NCBI RefSeq assembly: GCF_900168295.1
Contig: NZ_FVZL01000009.1
Coordinates: 86,382 to 150,381 of the forward strand
Length of the DNA: 64,000 bases
DNA from: Arthrobacter sp. P2b
GTDB taxonomy: Bacteria > Actinomycetota > Actinomycetes > Actinomycetales > Micrococcaceae
Direction: 5' to 3'
The position numbers were made by a program, and so were the translations under genes. Of this stretch, positions 17,835-28,093 are shown piece by piece. Each line of letters begins with the position of its first letter. Within the stretch, counting starts at the first letter, position 1. The notes under the pieces were generated by a model. That model had not been told where the DNA came from. It ran no database searches and saw only the letters and a list, made by a program, of their open reading frames with translations.

Positions 17835-19313
17835 TTGCTGGAGCGGTGGAAGTCGTCCTCCCTCAGGACGCAGCTGGTGGCCATGATCATGGCCCTGCTG
17901 ATCGTGGCGTTGACGGTGACCGGTGCGGGCACCCTTGCGCTGCTGCACAGCTTCCTGCAGGGACAGGTGGATGACAAGCTGAATGCGGCGGTGCGCCTCG
18001 CCGAAGAGCAGGGTTCCTTCACCCAGCTGCAGGCGCCCAGCCCGAGGGTTCCCACCGACTACTCGCTGACGCTTTTTGTTCCCGACGAGGAGCCCTTCCC
18101 ACTCAGCCGGGACACTGACGGGGGCGGTCCCGATATCAGCTCCATGTCGGTGGAGCAGGCCCAGTTGCGTGGCGGTTTGCCTTACCAGGTAAGGGGCACG
18201 GACGGCGAGAACTGGCGGGTGGTTGCCGTTAGGGTCCTCGCCAACAACCGTCCCGCCGTCGTGGTTATTGGGCTGCCGCTCCAAAGCGTTGATGACGTCC
18301 TCAAGCACGCCACGCTGGTGGTCATCGGGGTGGGCCTGCTCACGCTCCTGTTGGCCTCGTTGATTGCGAGCTGGACCGTCTCCCGGTCCTTCCGGCCCCT
18401 GGCGCGGGTGGAGAAAACGGCAGCCGCCATTGCTGCCGGCGACCTGTCCCGGCGTGTGGAGGTGGAAAATCCGGCTACCGAGCTCGGCCGGCTCAGCAGT
18501 TCGTTGAACGCCATGCTCGCCCACATCGAAACCGCCTTCGCGGCTCGCACCGCTTCCGAGGCAAGGATGCGCCGTTTCGCCGCCGACGCTTCCCACGAAC
18601 TGCGCACCCCGCTGGTGACCATCCGCGGCTTCTCCGAGCTGTACCGCCACGGGGCATTGACCACGGACGAGGATGTGGCAACCGCCATGGGCCGGATCGA
18701 AAGCGAAGCCAAGCGCATGGGGTCCATGGTGGAGGATCTGCTGCTTCTGGCCCGGCTTGATGAGCAGCGCCCGCTCCAGCAGAAGCCCGTGGACCTGCAG
18801 CTGGTTGCCCACGATGCTGTGGTGGACACCAAGGCCGGCGCCCGTTCGAGAGTGATTTCGTTGACCGGGCTCGACGGCGGGACCGCCACTCCGGCCCCGG
18901 TCCTGGGCGACGAAGCCAAACTCCGCCAGGTGGTGGGCAACCTCGTGGGCAATGCCTTGCGTTACACCCCCGAGGGCTCGCCCATTGAACTTGCGGTCGG
19001 GGTGCGGACCGTGGACGGGGAAGCCCGCTCCATTATCGAAGTACGCGACCACGGGCCGGGCATTTCCGACGAGGATGCGTCCAAGGTCTTTGAGCGTTTC
19101 TACCGGGCAGACACCTCCCGGACCCGGGAAACGGGCGGCAGCGGACTGGGCCTGGCCATTGTGGCTGCGATCGTGGGATCCCACGGTGGTTCCGTGCGGG
19201 TGGAAACCACCGACGGCGGCGGCGCCACCCTGGTGGTCAGCCTCCCCTACCGCGGCGACCCGCCGGAGCGGGCGGACACCCAAGGCAGTGACGGCGAGGT
19301 TATCCACATATAG
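17835..19313 (+). CDS. Sensor histidine kinase
   Basis: A 492-residue membrane kinase. The first transmembrane helix is at about 14-38, an extracytoplasmic sensor loop to about 150, the second helix at about 157-180, HAMP to about 235, then HisKA with phospho-acceptor His254 (DASHELRTPLVTIRGFSELY). The HATPase domain has N box GNLVGNALRYTP and G boxes DHGPGIS and GGSGLGLAIV. The start appears to be TTG at 17835, two bases after the regulator stop; no ATG lies nearby upstream, while an internal ATG at 17883 would remove the cytoplasmic start. Partner of the preceding regulator. Confidence 0.92.
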   Translation: MLERWKSSSLRTQLVAMIMALLIVALTVTGAGTLALLHSFLQGQVDDKLNAAVRLAEEQGSFTQLQAPSPRVPTDYSLTLFVPDEEPFPLSRDTDGGGPDISSMSVEQAQLRGGLPYQVRGTDGENWRVVAVRVLANNRPAVVVIGLPLQSVDDVLKHATLVVIGVGLLTLLLASLIASWTVSRSFRPLARVEKTAAAIAAGDLSRRVEVENPATELGRLSSSLNAMLAHIETAFAARTASEARMRRFAADASHELRTPLVTIRGFSELYRHGALTTDEDVATAMGRIESEAKRMGSMVEDLLLLARLDEQRPLQQKPVDLQLVAHDAVVDTKAGARSRVISLTGLDGGTATPAPVLGDEAKLRQVVGNLVGNALRYTPEGSPIELAVGVRTVDGEARSIIEVRDHGPGISDEDASKVFERFYRADTSRTRETGGSGLGLAIVAAIVGSHGGSVRVETTDGGGATLVVSLPYRGDPPERADTQGSDGEVIHI

Positions 19314-19421
19314 CCTCCGGCCGTGGCAGGGGCAACAGGGGCATCCATAGGCTCGTTGCAGCAGCCCGGAACAGCCGGGCAGGGAAGCGCACCGCTGCCC
19401 ATCTCAGCGAAAGGCACTGCC

Positions 19422-19709
19422 ATGAGCATCATTTCCGTCGATACCGAACTGCTTCAGCTGAAGTCCGCTAACGTGCAGGCAACAGTGGACAGGATCAGCG
19501 CCGATGTCCAGGCCATGAAGTACGGCCTGGACGAACTGCAGGGCTCCTGGCGGGGTTCGGCAGCCACCACCTTCCAGGCTTTGATCGCCGAGTGGACCCT
19601 CACCCAGGGCAGGGTGGAGGCATCTTTGGCTTCCATCAACGCGGCGCTGGCATCGGCCGCCGCAACCTACGTGCAGGCGGAGCAGGGCAACACCCAACGC
19701 TTCAGCTGA
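19422..19709 (+). CDS. WXG100/ESAT-6-like protein
   Basis: A 95-residue all-helical protein with the W-x-G turn at Trp43-Arg44-Gly45 (LQGSWRGSAATTFQALI) between two predicted helices, the hallmark of WXG100 substrates of type VII secretion. The ATG at 19422 is preferred over upstream in-frame codons, which give a low-complexity extension. No EssC/EccC ATPase, EccD or second WXG100 partner lies in the window, so it is an orphan here. It is preceded by the two-component operon with a 108-bp gap. It may form a homodimer and be exported by a system elsewhere. Confidence 0.88.
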   Translation: MSIISVDTELLQLKSANVQATVDRISADVQAMKYGLDELQGSWRGSAATTFQALIAEWTLTQGRVEASLASINAALASAAATYVQAEQGNTQRFS

Positions 19710-19736
19710 GGGGCTGCCGGCCCGCACCATCCTCAG

Positions 19737-19811
19737 TGGCGGCCCAGGACAGTGGCGGCACAGGACAATGGCGGCACAGGACAGTGGCGGCGCAGCACAG
19801 TGGCGGCGATG
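19737..19811. repeat. Four tandem 16-bp units plus a partial fifth
   Basis: Units starting TGGCGGC at 19737, 19753, 19769, 19785 and (partial) 19801; the consensus is close to TGGCGGCACAGGACAG. The array is non-coding and fills the space between the WXG100 stop and the convergent RNase HI stop. Confidence 0.85.
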
Positions 19812-19821
19812 CCCGGGCCGG

Positions 19822-20862
19822 CTACGCTTCGGGTGTTCCCTGGTGGAACCTCAGCCGCCACCGGTTGCCGTCAAGGACCCACAGGGAGCTGCGGAGGGTG
19901 GTGCCGGACCGGGCAAAGCTCCGGTATGTCAGCAGGACGGCACCCGTGCCGATGCGGTCCACCCCCAGGATTTCAATGTCTGTCCGTTCCCCGGGATCCT
20001 CTTCCAGTGCCATCATCATGGCGTCACGCGTCCAGACACGCCCTGAGCTGCCGATCTCCATGAAGTCGGGGTGCAGCAAAACAGCTGTCCGCCCGATGTC
20101 GCCGCGCACCAGCGGCCCCAGGAGTTCCCGCTCCAGCTCCTCCACCAGGGCTTCAGGCGAGGGGGCCTGCTTCTGCGCGTCCCTGACGTCGAAGGGGTCG
20201 GTTTCCAGCTGGCTGAACAGGTCAAGCTCGTCCGGACCCGCGGCGGGCGGGATGCCTGCGGTCCGGGTGGCGGTTGTCCGGGTGGCTGTTCCAGGGGTTG
20301 TTGCCCTGGCGGCTGGTGCCTGGGGCATTTCTGCCGCCCGCTGTGTTGCAGCAGCGGGCACTCCACGTGCATCATGGCCAGCAGCAACCAGGTGGGAGCC
20401 TGGAAACCCGGGGCCGGACCGCGCAGCAACGCCTTGCTGGTAGGCGGTGGCCGCAGCCCGGGCGCGCTCGTCCGCCGCTTCGTTCAGTTCATGGCCGGCG
20501 TGCCCCTTGACCCACTCGAAGGTGTACTTCCGGCCGGCAAGCTCCCGGTCCAGTTCCTTCAGGAGCTCCACATTCAGGACCGGCTTCCCGTCAGCCTTGC
20601 GCCAGCCCTTGCGCTTCCACCCCGGCATCCACTTGGTGATCGAGTTGATGACGTACTGGCTGTCGCACAGGATGCGCAAGTCCTCCTGCGGGAGGTGGGC
20701 GGTGGCCCGGAACAGGTCCAGGACAGCCATCAGTTCGCCCTGGTTGTTGGTCCCGTGGGGCCACCCGCCGGCGCGCCAGCAATCATCATTCACGTACCAG
20801 GCCCAGCCGGCCGGGCCCGGGTTTCCCAAGGCCGAACCGTCAGCCGCTGCAGTAATCGTCAC
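19822..20862 (-). CDS. RNase HI fused to a C-terminal DUF4440/NTF2-like domain
   Basis: A 346-residue protein. Residues 1-140 are RNase HI with the complete catalytic set: Asp8 (AADGSALGNPG), Glu43 (NNQGEL), Asp67 (CDSQY) and Asp131 (NEAAD), plus His in KGHAGH. A low-complexity Ala/Pro/Thr linker spans about 145-205. The C-terminal 140 residues (LVEELERELLGPLVRGDIGRTAVLLHPDFMEIGSSGRVW, then VLLTYRSF, then SSLWVLDGNRWRLRFHQGTP) match the DUF4440/SnoaL-like NTF2 fold. The GTG at 20862 follows AGGATGG; a GTG nine codons earlier (20889) is the alternative. It degrades the RNA of RNA-DNA hybrids; the role of the second domain is unknown. Confidence 0.88.
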   Translation of the reverse strand: MTITAAADGSALGNPGPAGWAWYVNDDCWRAGGWPHGTNNQGELMAVLDLFRATAHLPQEDLRILCDSQYVINSITKWMPGWKRKGWRKADGKPVLNVELLKELDRELAGRKYTFEWVKGHAGHELNEAADERARAAATAYQQGVAARSGPGFPGSHLVAAGHDARGVPAAATQRAAEMPQAPAARATTPGTATRTTATRTAGIPPAAGPDELDLFSQLETDPFDVRDAQKQAPSPEALVEELERELLGPLVRGDIGRTAVLLHPDFMEIGSSGRVWTRDAMMMALEEDPGERTDIEILGVDRIGTGAVLLTYRSFARSGTTLRSSLWVLDGNRWRLRFHQGTPEA

Positions 20863-21037
20863 CGGTCCATCCTGCCAGACCTGGACCACAATGCGGGCCT
20901 TTGCTGCCAGATCGCCCGCAGCCCCACGGGAGCGCCCGGACTGGTCCTGCCCTCGCCTATGCCCAACAACCGGGAAAGCGGTTACCGAAAGTTCTTGACG
21001 GAAGGGATGGATCAGGGAACAATCGCTCTTATTGAAA

Positions 21038-21055
21038 TGAGAAAACGCTTTCTCA
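21038..21055. promoter_or_regulatory. LacI-family operator-like palindrome upstream of the sugar-binding protein
   Basis: TGAGAAAAC (21038-21046) followed by GCTTTCTCA (21047-21055), an 18-bp palindrome with one mismatch and the central CG typical of LacI-family operators. It lies 53 bp before the start codon of the binding protein. Confidence 0.6.
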
Positions 21056-21108
21056 GGCGGCGGTACGGATGCCGACCTGCCGGGAGGCGGTACCAGGAAG
21101 GCACATCA

Positions 21109-22428
21109 ATGACGATTCGGACTGTAAGCCGGCGCAAGTTCCAGCTCGGCGCAGCGGCCCTGGCCCTCTCCATCCTGGCTACAGGCTGTGGCGCCTCCGG
21201 GGGAACCGGCGGGTCAGGCGGTAATGAGCAGGTTACCCTGCGGTTCGCCTGGTGGGGCAACGAGTACCTCAACGGGCAGACCGAAAAGGTCATCGCAGCC
21301 TTCGAGGCGGAGCACCCCAACATCAACATCGAATCCGAGCCCGGCGAATGGGGCAGCTACTGGGACAAGCTGGCCACAAAAACGGCCGCCAACGATGCTC
21401 CCGACGTGATCCAGATGGACCAGAAGTACATCGCCGAGTACGGCGGCCGGGGGGCGCTGCTGGATCTGTCCAAGCAGGACGGCATCGACACCTCCAAGCT
21501 GGACAAGGAGGCCTTGGCTTCAGGGCAGTACGACGGCGCGCAGTACGGGCTCAGCACGGGCCAGAACGCCTACGTCATTATGGCCAACACGAAGGTCTTC
21601 GAGGCAGCGAACGTACCTGTCCCGGATGACACCACCTGGACCTGGGACGAGTTCATGGAAACGGCGTCGAAGATCAGCGCTACCGGTGACGGAAAGAACT
21701 ACGGCGCCGCCTACGGCAGCAACGAAGCTGACTTGATCATCTGGCTGCGGCAGCACGGCGAGGACCTGTACTCCAGCGACGGCAAGCTGGACTTTGATAC
21801 CGCGACGGCGGCGTCCTTCTGGGAGCGGCTGAAGGAGCAGCGGGACTCGAAGGCCAGCCCGCCGGCAACGGTGGCCACGGAGGACTCGGGGGCCGGCCTG
21901 GAGGAAAGCCTGTTCGGAACCAACCGGGTGGGCATGGCCTGGTGGTGGACCAACCAGCTCGGCTCGCTGGAAGCCACCACCGGCAGCAGCATCAAGATGC
22001 TCCGCGCACCAAGTGTCGACGGCTCGGCCGCGAAGAACGGCATGTACTACAAGCCCACCATGTTCTGGTCCGCCTCGTCGCGCTCAAAGCACCCCGAGGA
22101 GGCTGCGACCTTCATCAACTACCTCACCAATAGCCCGGAGGCCGGCGGCATCCTGATGACGGACCGCGGCGTGCCCACCAACCCCGAGATCGTTGACAGC
22201 ATTACTCCTGCGCTGAAGCCTGCGGACACCACCGTCGTGTCCTTCCTCAAGGACATTTCACCTGACATCCAGGAAGCACCGCCGGTTCCGCCGGTAGGGG
22301 CCGGCAGCGTGCAAAACGTGATCAAGCGCTACACGGACGAAGTGCTGTACGACCGCCTCACCCCGCAGGCTGCGGCGGAGGCCTTCAAGAAGGAAGTCGA
22401 GGGGATGCTGTCCAGCGCCAGGAAGTAG
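21109..22428 (+). CDS. Sugar ABC transporter substrate-binding lipoprotein
   Basis: A 439-residue cluster 1 extracellular solute-binding protein (maltose/multiple-sugar type). The signal has a lipobox ending at Cys27 (SILATGC) and an SRRKFQ motif at residues 7-12 that fits a Tat-type lipoprotein signal. Family features include FAWWGNEYLNGQTEKVIAAFEAEHPNI and the aromatic-rich AWWWTNQLG. The ATG at 21109 is chosen because it gives this signal. No permease genes lie beside it: the gene ends at a bidirectional terminator before groEL. It could use permeases elsewhere and the MsmK-like ATPase at 55 kb. Specificity unknown; a LacI-type operator upstream suggests sugar induction. Confidence 0.92.
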   Translation: MTIRTVSRRKFQLGAAALALSILATGCGASGGTGGSGGNEQVTLRFAWWGNEYLNGQTEKVIAAFEAEHPNINIESEPGEWGSYWDKLATKTAANDAPDVIQMDQKYIAEYGGRGALLDLSKQDGIDTSKLDKEALASGQYDGAQYGLSTGQNAYVIMANTKVFEAANVPVPDDTTWTWDEFMETASKISATGDGKNYGAAYGSNEADLIIWLRQHGEDLYSSDGKLDFDTATAASFWERLKEQRDSKASPPATVATEDSGAGLEESLFGTNRVGMAWWWTNQLGSLEATTGSSIKMLRAPSVDGSAAKNGMYYKPTMFWSASSRSKHPEEAATFINYLTNSPEAGGILMTDRGVPTNPEIVDSITPALKPADTTVVSFLKDISPDIQEAPPVPPVGAGSVQNVIKRYTDEVLYDRLTPQAAAEAFKKEVEGMLSSARK

Positions 22429-22503
22429 CAAAGGCACTGCAGAACCGGACCACCAGGCAGTGCCGGACCACCACACCGTACGGCAACCGCTGACCGCATA
22501 AAA

Positions 22504-22543
22504 GACAAATGCGGCCCCCTCCGCAGAGGGGGCCGCATTTGTC
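22504..22543. terminator. Bidirectional terminator between binding-protein gene and groEL
   Basis: Perfect 17-bp inverted repeat (22504-22520 with 22527-22543) with a 6-nt loop, placed 75 bp after the sugar-binding protein stop and 30 bp after the convergent groEL stop. Confidence 0.85.
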
Positions 22544-22573
22544 GTATCAGCGGGACAGGTCCCGGCAGGAAGG

Positions 22574-24379
<1,806 letters not shown>

Positions 24380-24397
24380 TTAGCAGTCGGTACGTCA

Positions 24398-24441
24398 GAG
24401 TGCTAACTCAATAATTAGCACTCCCCACGTGAGAGTGCAAG
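24398..24441 (-). promoter_or_regulatory. CIRCE element (HrcA operator) with an extra half-site
   Basis: TTAGCACTC (24415-24423), nine bases, then GAGTGCAAG (24433-24441): CIRCE with two changes in the distal arm. A further GAGTGCTAA at 24398-24406 is a perfect half-site, 8 bp away in the outward orientation. Together they form a run of three alternating half-sites in front of groEL. Confidence 0.88.
24412..24440 (-). promoter_or_regulatory. Candidate groEL promoter
   Basis: Minus-strand TTGCAC (24440-24435), a 17-bp spacer, then TAATTA (24417-24412). CIRCE covers the spacer and both boxes, so bound HrcA would exclude polymerase. Confidence 0.7.
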
Positions 24442-24490
24442 CGAAAGAGGCCCCCAACCGGCAGTCCGCCCTGGTATTCGCCGAGGGCGA

Positions 24491-25762
24491 TCAGCTCGCG
24501 GCGCGGCCCGCTGTCTCCCGGCCGCTGGGCGCGGGAATGTTGTCGGCCCCGTATGTAAACACCATGAAGTTGGCCGTGGTGATGTCTCCGTTGGCGTCAA
24601 ACGCGACCGGGCCGGATTCGCCGTCGTAATTTATGACGCCCGCCGATGCCAGTCCGGCCAGGCATTCCTTGTAGGAGGCGCAGGCAGCAGCCGCGGGGGC
24701 CTGCGCCCCAGCCACTCCCCCGGACACGCTGATCAGGTTCGCCGTGACGGAGCGGCCTGCATCATCCTCCGCCCTGGCGGCGGCCAGGGCGGCAAGGGTA
24801 AGCGCGTCATATGTCTCGGCCGCGAACGATACGTCCTTCAGTTTTCCGTCGACTGCCAGCAGCCGCTCCTGGAATCCCGCGGAGGGAAGCTGCCCCGGAA
24901 CCAACGCGCGGGCGCCGTCGAGGGCCCTGGCGCCCAGCGTGGACCCGTACCGGGCGAAGCCGCCGTCGCTGATGATGATGCGGTCCCCGGCTACTCCGGC
25001 ATTGTTCAGTTCTGCCAACGCGCCCTGCGCACCCTCGCGTGCAATCAGGATCACCGCATCGGATCCGGCTTTCGCTGCCTCACCGGCGGCTCCGCCGGCC
25101 TCCCCCGGCGTGAACCCCTCCGTCGCCGCGACGTTGAGTCCGGACTGCCCGGCTGCGTCGGAAACAGCCGTCGAAACGTCCTTGCCGTAGGAGCCCTCCT
25201 GGTACAGCACGGTGACGGTGGCGGCGCCGGCATCCTTGGCGAGTTTGATCAGGACGGGAGCCTGGGCCACGTCCGCGGCCGCTGTCCGGAAGTAGTAGCC
25301 GCCGGAGTCGGTGCCGGTGAGGCCCGCCGCAGTGTTGGCCGGTGAGATCAGCGGCGTGCGTGCCCTGGACAGGACGTCGATGGTTGCTTCGGCGTTGCTG
25401 GAATCGGTGGGCCCGATCACCACGTCGGCCTTTCCGGCTACCAGGGCGTGCGCCTGGGCTGCCGCGTCCTGGTCCGTGGCGACGGGGAGGAGCTCCACGG
25501 GCCGGCCCTTGTGGCCGCCTGCGTCGTTGATGTCCTTGACTGCGAGCCTGGCCGCTGCCAGCTGGGGTGCGTTGAGGAAGCTGCCGTCACCGGTGTTGTC
25601 CAGGACCAGGCCCACGCGCAGGATGCCATCCCCGGACGCCTCCGCTGCTTCGACGCGTGCGTTGCCGGTCACGCCGGAACACGCCGTCGCGGCCAGGAGG
25701 GCGCACAGGGAGAGGGCAAGCGCCGGACGGATCCGGGCGGCGGGGCGGAACAGGGGCTTCAC
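24491..25762 (-). CDS. Branched-chain amino acid-type ABC substrate-binding lipoprotein
   Basis: A 423-residue periplasmic-binding-protein type 1 (LivJ-like) lipoprotein with lipobox ending at Cys28 (LLAATAC). Family features include [46 protein letters not shown] and [12 protein letters not shown]. The start is GTG at 25762 and overlaps the cold-shock gene stop (GTGA), implying translational coupling. No LivHMGF partners are in the window. It may bind amino acids or another small ligand for an ABC system elsewhere, or act as a sensor. The coupling to a cold-shock gene is unusual. Confidence 0.88.
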   Translation of the reverse strand: MKPLFRPAARIRPALALSLCALLAATACSGVTGNARVEAAEASGDGILRVGLVLDNTGDGSFLNAPQLAAARLAVKDINDAGGHKGRPVELLPVATDQDAAAQAHALVAGKADVVIGPTDSSNAEATIDVLSRARTPLISPANTAAGLTGTDSGGYYFRTAAADVAQAPVLIKLAKDAGAATVTVLYQEGSYGKDVSTAVSDAAGQSGLNVAATEGFTPGEAGGAAGEAAKAGSDAVILIAREGAQGALAELNNAGVAGDRIIISDGGFARYGSTLGARALDGARALVPGQLPSAGFQERLLAVDGKLKDVSFAAETYDALTLAALAAARAEDDAGRSVTANLISVSGGVAGAQAPAAAACASYKECLAGLASAGVINYDGESGPVAFDANGDITTANFMVFTYGADNIPAPSGRETAGRAAS

Positions 25763-25965
25763 TCGGCTGGCCGAACGCTTTCGGCCTGGGGGCCTTTCTC
25801 GCCTTCGCCGACTTCGAGCTCCACCCGCTGGCCCTCGTCGAGTGCACGGTAGCCCTCACCCTGGATGGCGGACCAGTGGACAAAAATGTCGTCCCCGGAC
25901 CCGTCCACGGTGATGAAGCCGTAGCCCTTCTCCGCGTTGAACCACTTGACCGTTCCCAGTGCCAT
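25759..25965 (-). CDS. Cold-shock protein, CspA family
   Basis: A 68-residue single cold-shock domain: [15 protein letters not shown] (RNP1 KGYGFI at 13-18) and [10 protein letters not shown] (RNP2), ending in an acidic tail. Canonical CspA-type RNA chaperone binding single-stranded nucleic acid. The ATG at 25965 gives the typical MALGTVKWF start; an in-frame codon three residues earlier is the alternative. Its stop overlaps the start of the binding-protein gene. The 5' gap to the next gene is about 170 bp and may hold a structured cold-responsive leader, though none was recognised. Confidence 0.95.
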   Translation of the reverse strand: MALGTVKWFNAEKGYGFITVDGSGDDIFVHWSAIQGEGYRALDEGQRVELEVGEGEKGPQAESVRPAE

Positions 25966-26133
25966 GATGACCAACTCTTTCCGTTGAGACCGGGGAAGCC
26001 GCGCCGCTGTCTGCTGCCTGGCCCCGGAACGAAGCCTGAAATTACTCTAGCCAATGCCGGGCCGGCGCCGCAGTCAGCGTGGAGCAGGGGCGGCAAACGT
26101 TACTGATGCGTGACCGGTGCCACAGAAAATGCC

Positions 26134-26793
26134 CTAGCGGTAGCCCGGACCCAGCACCACAACCAGCGGCACCTGGAACTCCGTACTGCTCACCAGGGTG
26201 GGCACTCCCAGCAGTTCCGCCAGCGCCTGGGCGTTCGCCAGCTGGTCAGCACCGGAGTAGAAGATGGTGGAGCCCTGCTGCGGCGCGCCGGCCCAGTTGC
26301 CCACCTGTCCCAGCGTCCAGCCGTCCGCCTGGACCGTACCGCCCACGCGGCTTGCCAGCCCCGCCGTCCCGGCCGCGTTGTAGACGGCTACCGGCTGGGT
26401 CCTGTCCAGGAAAACCGGCGCATCGGCCGAGGGAGTGGGCTCAGCTTCGGCCTCGGCGCTGGGCGAGGGCTCGTTCGAGGCGGACGGCACAGCTTCGGCG
26501 GAGGGTGTTGTGTTGGCGGAGGGCTCTGCCGGGCTTTCCTGGGCGGCGGGTTGCGTTGCGCCGGTGTCCGCCAGCGGGCTGGCGGCCAGGCTTGACGCCT
26601 GGCTGCCGGTACCGCCGAAGCCCATCTTGGGAAGGATCAGGAAGGACACCACACCAATGGCCAGGGCCACGAGACCCACCGCCAGGATGGGCCACAGCCG
26701 CACCCGGGCCGGGGCGGAAGCCGTGCGGTGGACACCTTGGCGCGACGAGTTCTCGGGGACCTTGTCGAATTCATCGCGGGCGTATTTGGTCAT
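26134..26793 (-). CDS. Membrane-anchored LytR C-terminal domain protein
   Basis: A 219-residue protein. An N-terminal cytoplasmic stretch of about 32 residues precedes one transmembrane helix (about 33-55). An extracytoplasmic linker rich in Ser/Ala/Pro/Glu covers 60-125. The LytR_C domain spans about 130-219 (AVYNAAGTAGLASRVGGTVQADGWTLGQVGNW, then ATQ-like IFYSGADQLANAQALAELLG). It lacks the LytR-CpsA-Psr catalytic domain, so it should not be a wall-polymer transferase by itself. It lies 47 bp after the DUF3263 gene, probably the same transcript. Likely a wall-associated accessory protein. Confidence 0.87.
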   Translation of the reverse strand: MTKYARDEFDKVPENSSRQGVHRTASAPARVRLWPILAVGLVALAIGVVSFLILPKMGFGGTGSQASSLAASPLADTGATQPAAQESPAEPSANTTPSAEAVPSASNEPSPSAEAEAEPTPSADAPVFLDRTQPVAVYNAAGTAGLASRVGGTVQADGWTLGQVGNWAGAPQQGSTIFYSGADQLANAQALAELLGVPTLVSSTEFQVPLVVVLGPGYR

Positions 26794-26840
26794 GGTGGAA
26801 GGACATCCTTGGTGATTGCTGCTGAAGGGCGTGGGGCGTC

Positions 26841-27182
26841 CTAGGCGTCGGACCCCAGGCGCCGTGCGGTGCGTGCACGGTGGCGAGACGTACGTAGTCT
26901 ACGCAATCTCTTGACCAGCATGGGATCGTGCGCCAGGGCATCCTCACTGTCGATCAGCGCGTTGAGCAGCTGGTAATAGTGGGTCGCGGAGAGGTCGAAG
27001 AGCTCGCGGATGGCCTGTTCCTTGGCTCCGGCGTACTTCCACCACTGCCGCTCGAGGGCAAGCATCTGCTGCTCGCGCTCACCCAGCGGCGAGTCCCGAA
27101 GGGTGAAATCGGCCAGGAGCTGGTTCCGCGGCTCCTGCTCCGGCACATGTCCGGGCATGTGTTCCCGGGCCGGTTCCGCCAC
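26841..27182 (-). CDS. DUF3263 protein
   Basis: A 113-residue cytoplasmic protein. The DUF3263 core lies at about 33-90 (LGEREQQMLALERQWWKYAGAKEQAIRELFDLSATHYYQLLNALI), a helix-turn-helix-like sequence seen across actinobacteria. A strongly basic tail follows (KRLRRLRTSRHRARTARRLG). The GTG at 27182 has GGAGG eight bases upstream and is preferred to the longer frame from 27287. Divergent from ung and upstream of the LytR_C gene. A DNA-binding role is plausible from the fold and the basic tail but unproven. Confidence 0.85.
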   Translation of the reverse strand: MAEPAREHMPGHVPEQEPRNQLLADFTLRDSPLGEREQQMLALERQWWKYAGAKEQAIRELFDLSATHYYQLLNALIDSEDALAHDPMLVKRLRRLRTSRHRARTARRLGSDA

Positions 27183-27322
27183 GGCACACTCCTCCGCTGG
27201 TAGGGGCAAATGTCTTACCCCCATGCTACGGACGAATAACAGCGTTGTCATTTGCGCCCGGGTCCAGGCAAGGAAGCAACGCGACAACCATCCCGGCGGC
27301 GTTCCCCTGCAAGAATGGGACG

Positions 27323-28093
27323 ATGTTTGAATCAGACGCCTTGTTCGAACTGGAGCGTGAACCAGCCGACGCCATCGGTTTTGCCGGGCTTGCGCAGCGT
27401 CCGCTGGCAGACCTCGTGGCGCCAGACTGGGCTGACGCGCTGGCCGGCGTGGAAGGTGACCTGCGGGAGGTCCTTTCCTTCCTGGCCGCAGAAGTCGCGG
27501 CGGGGCACCAGGTCCTGCCGTCGCCGTCGAACGTCCTGCGCGCCTTCCGCCAGCCCTTGGCCGGCGTGAAAGTCCTCGTGGTGGGGCAGGATCCCTACCC
27601 CACGCCGGGTCACGCCGTGGGCCTTTCCTTTTCCGTGGACAAGCGCACCCGGCCCATCCCCCGCAGCCTGGCCAACATCTACCGGGAGCTGGAGGATGAC
27701 CTCGGCATTCCGGCGCGGGTCCACGGCGACCTGTCCGCGTGGGCGGAGCAGGGGGTGCTGCTGCTGAACCGGGTGATGACGGTGCGTGCCGGGTCGGCAG
27801 GGTCCCACCGCGGCAAAGGCTGGGAGAAAATTACGACGGCGGCCGTCGCCGCTGTTGCCGGCCGCCGCTCTCCGGACGGGTCACCCGTGCCCCTGGTTGC
27901 GCTGCTGTGGGGGAAGGAAGCCGAATCGGTCCGCCCGCTCCTGGGCGGCACACCGATTGTGTCCAGCGCCCACCCGAGCCCGCTGTCCGCCTCCCGCGGC
28001 TTCTTCGGCTCGCGGCCCTTTAGCCGGGTGAACCAACTGTTGCGGGAGCAGGGTGCCCTGGACGTAACCTGGGAACTGCCGCCGGCCCCTTAG
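27323..28093 (+). CDS. ung: Uracil-DNA glycosylase, family 1
   Basis: Removes uracil from DNA and opens base-excision repair. 256 residues from the ATG at 27323. Catalytic Asp90 lies in GQDPYPTPGHAVGLSFSV, uracil-binding FSV follows, LLLNRVMTVR carries the asparagine, and the DNA-minor-groove loop HPSPLSASRGFFGSRPFS carries the second catalytic residue (His). Length is slightly above the E. coli enzyme. Divergent from the DUF3263 gene and followed 14 bp later by the siderophore-interacting protein gene, with an iron box overlapping its last codons. Confidence 0.96.
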   Translation: MFESDALFELEREPADAIGFAGLAQRPLADLVAPDWADALAGVEGDLREVLSFLAAEVAAGHQVLPSPSNVLRAFRQPLAGVKVLVVGQDPYPTPGHAVGLSFSVDKRTRPIPRSLANIYRELEDDLGIPARVHGDLSAWAEQGVLLLNRVMTVRAGSAGSHRGKGWEKITTAAVAAVAGRRSPDGSPVPLVALLWGKEAESVRPLLGGTPIVSSAHPSPLSASRGFFGSRPFSRVNQLLREQGALDVTWELPPAP

